Below are positions 18,501 through 25,574 of a stretch of DNA of 30,386 nucleotides, in pieces. The notes beneath the pieces were generated by a model, which saw nothing but the letters and a program-made list of their open reading frames with translations, was not told the origin of the DNA and made no database searches. The position numbers and the translations under genes were made by a program. This DNA is from Clostridium sp. OF09-36 (lineage in GTDB: Bacteria > Bacillota > Clostridia > Lachnospirales > Lachnospiraceae): the NCBI RefSeq assembly GCF_003481985.1, contig NZ_QUMD01000035.1:1-30386 (forward strand). Direction: 5' to 3'. Each line of letters begins with the position of its first letter. The first letter of the stretch is position 1.

Positions 18501-19286
18501 AATGATCTAGGCGGTACTTTCGATTCGTATGATACGAGTGAGATTTCAGAGGAAAGAATTTGCGTGCTGATCAAAAATAAAATTCTTGTAATGAATGACT
18601 TAAGTCTGGAGTATATCAGGGATAATTTTGATCATCTGATCAAGTATTTTATAGATCAGAATATAAAAGAATATCTACAGTTAATAACGTCAGATAATTT
18701 TAGCTATAAAGAGATGCTTCATGTATTGAGTATGCCTGTAGAAGATAAGGACAAGATGGAATTACTGCAATTAACAAACAGGTCAGTATCAGTAATAGAT
18801 AAAAAGTATTCTGGGATTTTATTTCATTACATACTCAAAAATAATTTTGATGAAGCGGATGAGAATGAGCTGTATCAACACTATTCAGAATACGATGAAA
18901 GCAAGCAGGCATCGATATATAGCCTTGCAGAGCGGCGAATTTATGATATTATAGACTCAGAATCGATACAGTTAGATGATAACTTGTTATCACGCCTTTT
19001 GATTCATAGTTCCTGTGATATAAGTACCAAAATACAGTTATGGGCAAGGGCAATTCCTGTTTTGAATGAAGAAATGTGCAAAAAACATTTTGAAGAGTTG
19101 GGCTTTTCAGAACTCAAAGGAATTTTCACAAAACGAAATAACCTGAATCGGACATATGAAATAAAAGATTCTGTTGAAGCAATATTTGAAGCTTTGAAAA
19201 AGCATACCTGGATATATGATTACAGGGAAAAGGAAGATGCCCCGGGCAGGTATATCGTTATAAAAAATAAGCCAGGCAAGAGTTAA
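15534..19286 (+). CDS. YobI-like membrane P-loop NTPase, 1250 residues
   Basis: A very large NTPase resembling the YobI-like/KAP-type P-loop group. Seen: Walker A GAYSAGKS at residues 58-65, two membrane helices inserted after it (about 135-159 and 184-207), and Walker B DVIVFEDMDRF at 252-262 with the acidic pair E257/D258. A charged coiled coil follows (about 434-548). The remaining 700 residues are mostly helical, with no domain I recognise. The membrane insertion between the two nucleotide-binding motifs is typical of KAP-like NTPases. ATG 15534 has AGGAG five bases upstream. Such proteins are often found in defence or conflict islands, and the neighbours here fit. Its partner and trigger are unknown. 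Confidence 0.75.
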   Translation: MLRSCFLLRKNFKRKLEKQKKFFFEKLTPVKNADIAVYEEAIDFVFENPDITNVAVSGAYSAGKSSIIESYKEKHKKQKFLHISLAHFESIDNNEENSLVDESVLEGKILNQLIHQIPVKRIPQTNFRVKRSIRLWNMVLTTLLACSLIGSIVFLSLLGKIKELINEISKENTEAFVLKITSPYVIMRVSAVLVVSCAICIFMLVKLQRNRNLLHKVTLQGNTIEIFETKDESYFDKYLNEVLYLFEQVDADVIVFEDMDRFNTSQIFERLREVNNLTNAQKKNTFKFKIWNRLKRFKICENRLTLYKPLRFFYLLRDDIFTTKDRTKFFDYIIPIVPIVDSSNSYEQFIRHLKQGNIYERFDTVFLQKLSLYIDDMRVLKNVYNEFVVYMNRLDNTELNWDKMLSIVVYKNIFPRDFANLQLGTGYVHELFKRKEQIREKKVEELKLKKQQIVDQINEMEAEFLNSGEELDYIYDEKSKEIRSRYYYNQRDEKIAELNAEKSRRQEIIEARKNGAIAQYEEKIAEIEQAIKRARAEHLSELITRDTERSVFSVSGSNLPGEPEDYNEIKRSHYFDLLKFLIRNAYIDETYNDYMTYFYEDSLSAQDKRFLRRITDKRGADYEYSLKDVRKILSSSVLRIVDFHEEETLNFDLVNGMLENQNIPEYQEYLSALMEQLQDKKCVDFISKFYDNCKVKTAFLEKLYRQWPAFFNYITLNKNMYSKQIREISFGTLCLDETMIRSVNVGNCLTDYISSQADYLNMQESGTDADQKKIISRFIFLNVSFQSIDCETVDAVLFDGVYENSLYELTYENIQLMLDKKYNKVSLDDIKYKNYSTIQSLPESPLAMYVANHMNDYLKVILENCGEEIADSEKTAIDVLNDQAVGLQEKTRYLSLLSTMISDISQVNEKELWSLMIEKGIVKRTVLNVMNYFLANALDDTLTTYMNGFDVSIDYSSIRDVFGAADVKSFFDAIAVNNNIELGRYEKILNDLGGTFDSYDTSEISEERICVLIKNKILVMNDLSLEYIRDNFDHLIKYFIDQNIKEYLQLITSDNFSYKEMLHVLSMPVEDKDKMELLQLTNRSVSVIDKKYSGILFHYILKNNFDEADENELYQHYSEYDESKQASIYSLAERRIYDIIDSESIQLDDNLLSRLLIHSSCDISTKIQLWARAIPVLNEEMCKKHFEELGFSELKGIFTKRNNLNRTYEIKDSVEAIFEALKKHTWIYDYREKEDAPGRYIVIKNKPGKS

Positions 19287-19379
19287 AATACAGAAAGCTT
19301 TGAGCATGTCGAAAAGAAAAATAGCATGATCACGACGCAATAATTTGAAGAGTATGCAGTCAGGAGGTGACCGACAGGC

Positions 19380-20444
19380 ATGAAAATAAAAAGGCTGACG
19401 TTAAGCAATTTTATGGCTTTTGAAAATCTACAATTGGACTGGTCTGATAATATTAATATTATTTGTGGAGAGAACAGCACGGGAAAGACGACCCTGCTGA
19501 AAGTTATGTACTCGCTGACCAAACCGCTTAATGATATTAATAAGGCAAATTTGACAAAAGAGATGGAAGAACAGTTTTTTGTCAAAAAAATGCAGGGGGT
19601 TTTCAGACCGGACGACATGAAACTTGGGCGGTTGGTAAGTCGTAACAGAGGAAACAAAAGAACCGACTTTTCAGTTGATTTGGACCGAAATCAGAGAATT
19701 TCAGTAGGATTTAGCCGTGGACAGACCAACCATGCGGATATCTCCATTGACAGAAATCGGTTTATGGAAAAATGTGAGTCCATTTACATTCCGACAAAGG
19801 AAATGATTTCTACGGTGGAGCATTTTGTGACGCTGTATGATGAGTATCATATTGACTTTGAAGAGATGTACTATGATCTTGCAAAATTACTGGATCGTCC
19901 TCTGTCGAAGGGACCGAATACAACAGAACAAAACCAGGTACTGCGCAATCTGGAAGAGATTATGAGCGGCAATATTGTACAAAAGAATAAAAAATTTTAT
20001 TTTAAGATAAAAGGAGAGGGCGAATTTGAGATGGGATTGCTTTCTGATGGGTATAGAAAGTTGTCTACGATTATTTACATGATTCTCTCTGGAAGTCTGA
20101 ATAAGAATACGATTTTATTTTGGGATGAGCCGGAGACCAACATGAACCCCCGAATGATCAGACCAATTGTACAGGCCCTGGTTGCGCTGGCTAAGATGGG
20201 CGTTCAGGTTTTTGTTTCAACGCATGACTATTTTATTCAGCAGGAATTTAATATGGTTGCATCGTATCCGAAATTAAATCCTGAAAAACTGGATATTCGC
20301 TTTTTATCTTTGTACAGGGACGAAAAAACACATGATATTCACTATGAAATGACAAATTCGGCATCCGATCTTGAGCACAATGCGATTATGCAGGAGTTTG
20401 ATGCCATGTACGACAGAGAACAGAGGATTATCTATGGTGATTAA
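19380..20444 (+). CDS. AAA/ABC-type ATPase of an ATPase-nuclease pair
   Basis: A 354-residue soluble ATPase of the OLD/RecF-like AAA group. It begins with IKRLTLSNFMAFENLQLDW. Walker A GENSTGKT is at 30-37, the signature-like LLSDGYRKLS is around 220-229 (S222-D223-G224), Walker B ILFWDEPE has D249/E250, and the H-loop STHDYF carries H282. It is much shorter than full OLD proteins and lacks a C-terminal Toprim nuclease; a separate nuclease-like protein is encoded immediately downstream. AGGAGGTGA (19362-19370) precedes ATG 19380, so translation is probably strong. The stop codon lies 11 bases inside the next gene, indicating coupling. It likely powers or gates the nuclease partner in a two-gene defence-like module; this is inference from arrangement. 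Confidence 0.8.
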   Translation: MKIKRLTLSNFMAFENLQLDWSDNINIICGENSTGKTTLLKVMYSLTKPLNDINKANLTKEMEEQFFVKKMQGVFRPDDMKLGRLVSRNRGNKRTDFSVDLDRNQRISVGFSRGQTNHADISIDRNRFMEKCESIYIPTKEMISTVEHFVTLYDEYHIDFEEMYYDLAKLLDRPLSKGPNTTEQNQVLRNLEEIMSGNIVQKNKKFYFKIKGEGEFEMGLLSDGYRKLSTIIYMILSGSLNKNTILFWDEPETNMNPRMIRPIVQALVALAKMGVQVFVSTHDYFIQQEFNMVASYPKLNPEKLDIRFLSLYRDEKTHDIHYEMTNSASDLEHNAIMQEFDAMYDREQRIIYGD

Positions 20445-21030
20445 AGAAGAAAGCAGATTGAAATTTGGCTTTCCGGATAAAAGTACAGTAGTAAAATTTG
20501 ACAGTACCTTGTTTTATCGGGATTATTTCAACCGATTCCCAAATTCAAAAGGTGTTGATTTTATTTCTCTGGATAAAAACACATTGGCATTGATTGAAGT
20601 GAAAAACTGCACCGGAGATGAAGCAAACTGCAGATGGAGAATTGCACCGGATAATAAGAAAAAAGACACAGTGCATACAGCGGTCGATATAAAAGAAAGA
20701 GACAGTCTGGATATTGAAATGGCTCACAAAGTGGCAATGACTCTGGCAGCTTTGTGTGGGGCGAAATCATTTGAAATGACAAAGGGATGCCGGAAGGAAT
20801 TTGAAACTATTCTTCAATGGATGTCTGCAGATGCATTTTCAGATAGTACGAAAAAGAAATATATGATTTTGTTTTTGGAAGGTGATTTTGCGTGCAGGTC
20901 GAGAAGTAAGAAAACAATCATGAAGTCCTTGCAGGACAGCATAAATAAAAAACTGAAATGGCTGAACTGCCAGGTGTCCGTTGTTGACTCTGGTACATAT
21001 GATCCGAAGATATTTCAGATAGTAAGTTGA
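20434..21030 (+). CDS. Putative PD-(D/E)XK nuclease, partner of the upstream ATPase
   Basis: A 198-residue protein. D42 in GVDFIS and E55-V-K57 in LALIEVKN have the D-x(12)-ExK spacing of a PD-(D/E)XK nuclease core, sitting on predicted beta strands. No other domain is recognised; the C-terminal half alternates helices and strands, ending with VVDSGTYDPKIFQIVS. ATG 20434 is chosen over an earlier ATG because AGAGG at 20422-20426 lies seven bases upstream and homologous character begins there; it overlaps the ATPase gene by 11 bases. The pair resembles the general logic of ATPase-plus-nuclease defence systems such as Septu or Gabija, but the nuclease type differs, so I do not assign it to a named system. 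Confidence 0.65.
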   Translation: MVIKEESRLKFGFPDKSTVVKFDSTLFYRDYFNRFPNSKGVDFISLDKNTLALIEVKNCTGDEANCRWRIAPDNKKKDTVHTAVDIKERDSLDIEMAHKVAMTLAALCGAKSFEMTKGCRKEFETILQWMSADAFSDSTKKKYMILFLEGDFACRSRSKKTIMKSLQDSINKKLKWLNCQVSVVDSGTYDPKIFQIVS

Positions 21031-21077
21031 TACTGTAAATACTTCATGTAAGCGATTGTCAGAGAGGAGAAAAACAA

Positions 21078-21997
21078 ATGAAGAACGTAACGCTGGTTGT
21101 AATGGCAGCAGGAATTGGCAGCCGCTTTGGTGGCGGAATCAAACAGCTTGAGCCGGTTGGCCCGAATGGGAGATCATTATGGATTATTCTATCCATGATG
21201 CCTTAGAGGCAGGCTGTAACAAAGTGGTATTCATTATCCGCAAGGATATCGAGGCGGATTTCAAGGAGATTATTGGGAAGCGGATTGAGAAGCTGGTTCC
21301 GGTAGAATATGCGTATCAGTCTGTCGATGAGCTTCCCGGCGGCCGTAAGAATGTCTGGGGCAGGACGAAACCGTGGGGAACCGGTCAGGCAGTTTTGTGC
21401 GTGAAAGATCTTGTCAAGGAACCATGCATTGTAATTAATGCAGACGATTATTATGGTAAGGAGGCATTTGTCAGATTCTATCAGTATATGACGACAGAGA
21501 TGGATGTGGAGGCGCCGGTTTATGATATCTGCATGGCTGGTTTTATCCTTTCCAATACCTTGAGTGACAATGGTGGAGTGACCCGTGGTGTCTGCTCAGT
21601 AGATGCCGATGGTTATCTGCAGCGCGTCACGGAAACGTATGAGATTCAGAGGAAAGATGGCGTATTAACAGCGTGCAATGAAGAAAAACAGCCGGTTTTT
21701 GTAGACGCAGGTCAGCATGTGTCTATGAACATGTGGGGACTTCCACCGAGATTTTTAGAGATGCTTGAAGGTGGTTTTGCTGACTTCCTGGATCACCTTG
21801 GGAAAGATGCCATGAAGAGCGAGTATCTGCTTCCAAAGATTATTGACAAGCTTCTTGCAGAGCAGAAAGCGCGGGTAAAGGTTCTGGAAACGGGAGACCG
21901 CTGGTTTGGCGTCACCTATAAAGAGGATAAGCCGGTGGTTGTTGCATCCATTCAGAAATTGATTGAACAGGGTGTCTACAAAGAAAAATTATTTTAA
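21078..21997 (+). CDS. Sugar-phosphate nucleotidyltransferase, frameshifted near the 5' end
   Basis: A cytosolic NTP-transferase fold enzyme that would make a nucleotide-sugar donor. ATG 21078 has AGAGGAG upstream and reads the family opening VVMAAGIGSRFGGGIKQL, a nucleotide-binding loop, up to GPNG. There the frame is lost; the rest runs from 21171 to 21997 in another frame (MDYSIHDALEAGC onward). Adding one G to the GGG at 21168-21170 restores a 306-residue protein. INADDYYGKEAF in the middle is a typical metal-binding region. A start at 21179 has no ribosome binding site and would drop the nucleotide loop. It lies 17 bases before glf and has clearly higher G+C than genes to the left. Substrate is not known. 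Confidence 0.78.
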
Positions 21998-22014
21998 TTC
22001 AGGAGGACAGGAAG

Positions 22015-23133
22015 ATGTACGATTATCTGGTAGTAGGAGCAGGACTTTATGGTGCAGTATTTGCGCATGAGGCGAAAAAGCATGGCAAATCGGTTCTGGT
22101 GATTGATAAGCGTCCGAATATTGCAGGAAATGTTTACACAGAGGATGTAGAAAAGATTCATGTACACAAATATGGTGCACATATTTTCCACACGAACAAC
22201 CGGAAAGTTTGGGAGTATGTGAACCAGTTTGCAGAATTCAACCGTTTCACCAATTCACCGGTGGCAAATTATCATGGGGAATTGTATTCTCTGCCGTTTA
22301 ACATGTATACGTTCAATAAGATGTGGGGTGTTGTAACTCCGGAAGAGGCTGCAGCGACGATTGAGGAGCAGAAAAAGGCTGCAGGCATTACCGAGCCGAA
22401 GAACCTGGAAGAACAGGCTATCAGCCTGATCGGTACCGATATTTATGAGAAGCTGGTAAAAGGTTACACGGAGAAGCAGTGGGGCAGACCATGTTCCGAG
22501 CTTCCGGCATTTATCATCAAGCGTCTGCCGGTTCGCCTTACCTTTGATAACAACTATTTTAATGCGTTATATCAGGGCATTCCGATGGGTGGTTACACGA
22601 AGATGGTTGCCAATATGCTGGAGGGCATTGAGGTGAAGCTTGGTGTGGATTATCTGGCCGAAAAGGAAGCCTACGACAATCTGGCTGAGAAGGTCATCTA
22701 TACCGGAGCAATTGACGCATACTTTGATTTCAAGCTTGGCGCATTGGAGTACCGTTCCGTACGCTTTGAGACAGAGCTTTTGGACAAGCCGAATTTCCAG
22801 GGGAATGCAGCTGTAAACTATACCGACGCAGAGACACCGTGGACCCGTATCATTGAGCATAAGTGGTTTGAGTTCGGTAAGGATGACGAGGGCAATGAGA
22901 TTCCAAAGACGGTGATCAGTCGTGAGTACAGTTCTGAGTGGAAACCGGGCGATGAGCCGTATTATCCGGTAAATGATGAGAAAAACGGTAATCTGTATGC
23001 AGAGTATAAAAAACTTGCGGAGCAGGAAGAAAAGGTTGTGTTTGGCGGTCGTCTCGGTGAGTATAAGTATTATGATATGGATGCCGTGATTGCTTCTGCA
23101 CTGGATATGTGTGAGAACGAACTGGGATGCTGA
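22015..23133 (+). CDS. glf: UDP-galactopyranose mutase
   Basis: FAD-dependent cytosolic enzyme converting UDP-galactopyranose to UDP-galactofuranose. The 372-residue length is typical. The N-terminal dinucleotide motif VGAGLYGAVFA (residues 7-17), KRPNIAGN, YGAHIFHTNN, GYTEKQWGRP and LPVRLTFDNNYF are hallmark stretches, and the C-terminal LGEYKYYDMDAVI is the expected FAD end. ATG 22015 follows an AGGAGG sequence with good spacing, 17 bases after the nucleotidyltransferase gene. It would feed the GlfT2-like enzyme at 5612-7423, although a 7.8 kb block separates the two halves of the cluster. No terminator with a T-run was seen after the stop. Confidence 0.95.
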   Translation: MYDYLVVGAGLYGAVFAHEAKKHGKSVLVIDKRPNIAGNVYTEDVEKIHVHKYGAHIFHTNNRKVWEYVNQFAEFNRFTNSPVANYHGELYSLPFNMYTFNKMWGVVTPEEAAATIEEQKKAAGITEPKNLEEQAISLIGTDIYEKLVKGYTEKQWGRPCSELPAFIIKRLPVRLTFDNNYFNALYQGIPMGGYTKMVANMLEGIEVKLGVDYLAEKEAYDNLAEKVIYTGAIDAYFDFKLGALEYRSVRFETELLDKPNFQGNAAVNYTDAETPWTRIIEHKWFEFGKDDEGNEIPKTVISREYSSEWKPGDEPYYPVNDEKNGNLYAEYKKLAEQEEKVVFGGRLGEYKYYDMDAVIASALDMCENELGC

Positions 23134-23211
23134 TACCTCCGCTGCGGACATATTACGAATTTTTAACATTTATCTTAGTGCAGAGTCATAAAATCTTCAG
23201 TTTTATGGTAG

Positions 23212-23240
23212 TTGTAGAGAAATTCGATTTATGGTATGCT
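23212..23240 (+). promoter_or_regulatory. Candidate sigma-A promoter for the secreted protein gene
   Basis: A -35-like TTGTAG (23212-23217) and a -10-like TATGCT (23235-23240) are 17 bases apart in the 230-base gap after glf. This would give a leader of about 115 bases before ATG 23364. The match to consensus is moderate, so the call is tentative, but the strong terminator after the gene supports a separate transcript. Confidence 0.35.
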
Positions 23241-23363
23241 TTTGTATGTGAAGAGATGAAGAAACTGTGAAAGTGAGAACATAAGAACAGTTCCAAAAGA
23301 GACATGACAGAATGTTCCGTTGACATGAAGAATAATGATCAATACGTTGGAGGTAAATTCACT

Positions 23364-24377
23364 ATGAAAAAGAAAGCACTTGGGATTGCAGCGGTTGCTG
23401 CGGCAATGACTTTATCAACTGGCATCACGGCATTTGCGGCAGGCTGGGTAACGGAGTCTACTCCGTATGGTGATAAACAGAAATATGTCTACGATAATGG
23501 TGGCTGGCCATCCGGCAACTGGTTCACCGATCCGGACACCCAGTTAGTATATCATCTGGACCCGGATGGATACCGTATGACCGAAACTACAGTAGACGGT
23601 TACTGGCTGGATGCAGACGGCGTTCGCCAGGAAAAATCCCAGGAAGAGATTGACCGGGAGAACAGAGAAGCAGCAAAGAAAGCAAGCAGGCCAAATCCGG
23701 GCAAGACTGTTGCAGCTGCTAAGGTTGCAGCATCTGAGGCAAAAGAGAAAAATGCAGCAGCCAGCACAACTCGCAGAAGCTACATTTCTGAATTAAAAGT
23801 TATCATCAATAAGATTACAAAGAATTTAGCAGATTCCCGTACAGACACATCTGTGCAGATTCTGACCACTGAGGACAACCTGGAGGTATCCCGTATTTTC
23901 CGTGGCAGCGATTCTGTGGAATTCTACAAATTTGCTATGTGGAACAGCGCAAAAGATAAAGCAAACGCAGTAGATTTAACATATATCTACGATGCAGCTC
24001 CGGAGACAGACCGCGAACTGTATAACACTGCATATGAACAGAGCGTAGTTGCAGCACTTGGTGAGACCGAAGGCAAAGCAGTTACCGACTATGTTCAGGG
24101 ACAGCGTGAACAGGGCGAGACCAATCTTACACGCGAAGGCAAGACGGACAGCGGAAACAGCTATTCTCTCACCTATAAGAACAACAAGATTCAGATTAGC
24201 GTAACTTGCAGCGAAGTAACGGAAGAGGAGCAGACAGAGAAAGCAGCAACTGAGACAGCAGCAGAAGAGACAACACCAGTGGTAACCTCTAAGACTATTA
24301 CAGCAGGTGCAGCAGCAACTGAGAGCACGGATGCGGCAGATGATAATGCAGAGGCTTCTGAGGCAGCAGCAGAGTAA
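23364..24377 (+). CDS. Secreted protein of unknown function with cell-wall-binding-like repeats
   Basis: A 337-residue exported protein. Residues 1-26 form a signal peptide ending at TGITAFAA. Residues 27-90 hold aromatic, Asp/Gly-rich units (GNWFTDPDTQLVYHLDPDGY and GYWLDADGVRQ) like choline-binding or glucan-binding repeats. A middle domain of about 150 residues with SVEFYKFAMWNSA is unrecognised. The last 50 residues are low-complexity Ala/Glu/Thr with no LPXTG sorting signal. ATG 23364 is preferred over the upstream ATG at 23304 because GGAGGT sits before it and the signal peptide begins there. It has its own putative promoter and a clear terminator, so it is likely an independent gene. 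The wall-binding role is inferred. Confidence 0.8.
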   Translation: MKKKALGIAAVAAAMTLSTGITAFAAGWVTESTPYGDKQKYVYDNGGWPSGNWFTDPDTQLVYHLDPDGYRMTETTVDGYWLDADGVRQEKSQEEIDRENREAAKKASRPNPGKTVAAAKVAASEAKEKNAAASTTRRSYISELKVIINKITKNLADSRTDTSVQILTTEDNLEVSRIFRGSDSVEFYKFAMWNSAKDKANAVDLTYIYDAAPETDRELYNTAYEQSVVAALGETEGKAVTDYVQGQREQGETNLTREGKTDSGNSYSLTYKNNKIQISVTCSEVTEEEQTEKAATETAAEETTPVVTSKTITAGAAATESTDAADDNAEASEAAAE

Positions 24378-24413
24378 CTGTAGAAAATAAATTATATTTT
24401 GAATGAATGAAAG

Positions 24414-24452
24414 ATCTGGCGAGCAGGAGTAAGGTATGCTCGCCAGATTTTT
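24414..24452 (+). terminator. Rho-independent terminator
   Basis: Perfect 12-base arms ATCTGGCGAGCA (24414-24425) and TGCTCGCCAGAT (24437-24448) with an 11-base loop run directly into a T-run, 36 bases after the secreted protein stop. This is the clearest terminator in the window. Confidence 0.92.
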
Positions 24453-24456
24453 GTTA

Positions 24457-24484
24457 TGGACTTTAGTCTGTTTCGTGGTATAGT
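24457..24484 (+). promoter_or_regulatory. Candidate promoter for the WbsX-like gene group
   Basis: A good -10 TATAGT (24479-24484) follows the terminator and is preceded by a weak -35-like TGGACT (24457-24462) at 16 bases. A transcript starting near 24491 would place ATG 24514, not ATG 24496, as the usable start. The -35 is poor, so confidence is low. Confidence 0.3.
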
Positions 24485-24513
24485 GTTATTATTGAATGAA
24501 AGTTGTGGAACAT

Positions 24514-25557
24514 ATGAAAATAAAAGTAATTGCATTTTATTTGCCCCAGTATCATGAAATACCCGAAAACAGTGCGTGGTGGGGCAATGGTTTTACGGAA
24601 TGGACTAATATGAGACATGCAACTTCTTTATTTGCAGGACATGATCAGCCTCGAATTCCGCTTCATAATAATTATTATGATCTGACCAATGCATCGGTAT
24701 TGCGTTGGCAAACTGATTTGGCACAGAAATATGGAGTGTATGGTTTTTGCCTGTATCACTATTGGTTTCAGGGAAAGCTGCTATTGGAGAAACCGTTAGA
24801 GTTGTACAAAGAGCTGCAGGAGATAAAATTTCCGTTTTGTATTTGCTGGGCCAACGAGAATTGGACAAGATCATGGAATGTCCATTCGGAAAATGACATT
24901 TTAATTCGGCAGACTTACGGAGATGAATCAGAGTGGAGGACGCACTTTGAATATTTGTACCCATATTTGTCAGATGAGCGTTATATTCAGAAAGATGGGA
25001 AACCACTTCTGGTTATATATCGGCCGGAGCGGATTCCAAGACTGAGGGAGCGGCTTGTATTCTGGAATCGTTCGGCACGGGAACGAGGACTTTCTGGTAT
25101 TGCATTTGCATCGCAACAGCGGGATTATAATATTGCTGTAGACGAGGCCGGCGAACTGTTTTCCTGTCAGATTGAGTATCAGCCTGCTTTTATAAGAAAT
25201 CGTTTGAAAAATTATTTCAGTAAGAAAAATGGTGTGAGTTGTGTGGAGTATGATGGAGCATGGAATGAGGTGCTGCGGCAGTTTCCGTTAAATGAAAAAA
25301 GTGTACCGGGGGCTTTTGTGGACTGGGATAACACACCAAGAAAAGAGAAAAATGGTGTGGTTTTTACAGGTGCAACACCGGAAAAATTTCAAAATTATAT
25401 GAAACAGCAGATACGGCGTACACGGGACGTGTATCATACAGATATGTTATTTTTGTTTGCGTGGAATGAGTGGAGTGAAGGGGGATATCTGGAGCCGGAT
25501 GAGCACTGGCAGTATGGATATCTGGAAAACTTGAGGGATGCTTTGAATGACATATAA
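24514..25557 (+). CDS. WbsX-like glycosyltransferase / GH99-like protein
   Basis: A 347-residue protein of the WbsX family (GH99-like fold), common in O-antigen and capsule clusters. It opens with KIKVIAFYLPQYHEIPEN, then WWGNGFTEWTN, ICWANENWTRSWN in the middle and FLFAWNEWSEGGYLEPD near the end, all hallmark segments. Whether it transfers or hydrolyses sugar is unsettled for the family. The start at ATG 24514 matches the usual N-terminus; an in-frame ATG at 24496 would lie at or before the likely transcript start and lacks a ribosome binding site. Only 17 bases separate its stop from the next start codon, so the genes to 28980 appear cotranscribed. Confidence 0.85.
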   Translation: MKIKVIAFYLPQYHEIPENSAWWGNGFTEWTNMRHATSLFAGHDQPRIPLHNNYYDLTNASVLRWQTDLAQKYGVYGFCLYHYWFQGKLLLEKPLELYKELQEIKFPFCICWANENWTRSWNVHSENDILIRQTYGDESEWRTHFEYLYPYLSDERYIQKDGKPLLVIYRPERIPRLRERLVFWNRSARERGLSGIAFASQQRDYNIAVDEAGELFSCQIEYQPAFIRNRLKNYFSKKNGVSCVEYDGAWNEVLRQFPLNEKSVPGAFVDWDNTPRKEKNGVVFTGATPEKFQNYMKQQIRRTRDVYHTDMLFLFAWNEWSEGGYLEPDEHWQYGYLENLRDALNDI

Positions 25558-25574
25558 ACTTGGGAGAATGTAGT

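Noticed and set aside
21179..21997. ATG 21179 as the true start of the nucleotidyltransferase
   Set aside because: No ribosome binding site is present and the nucleotide-binding loop lies upstream in the other frame with a good start at 21078.
22567..23169. A 200-codon open frame on the minus strand across glf
   Set aside because: It lies fully opposite a certain gene, has no motif or ribosome binding site, and is explained by codon bias of glf.
23317..23345. TTGACA at 23317 as a -35 for the secreted protein gene
   Set aside because: The -10 position would be TACGTT, a poor match, and the transcript would start inside the ribosome binding site.
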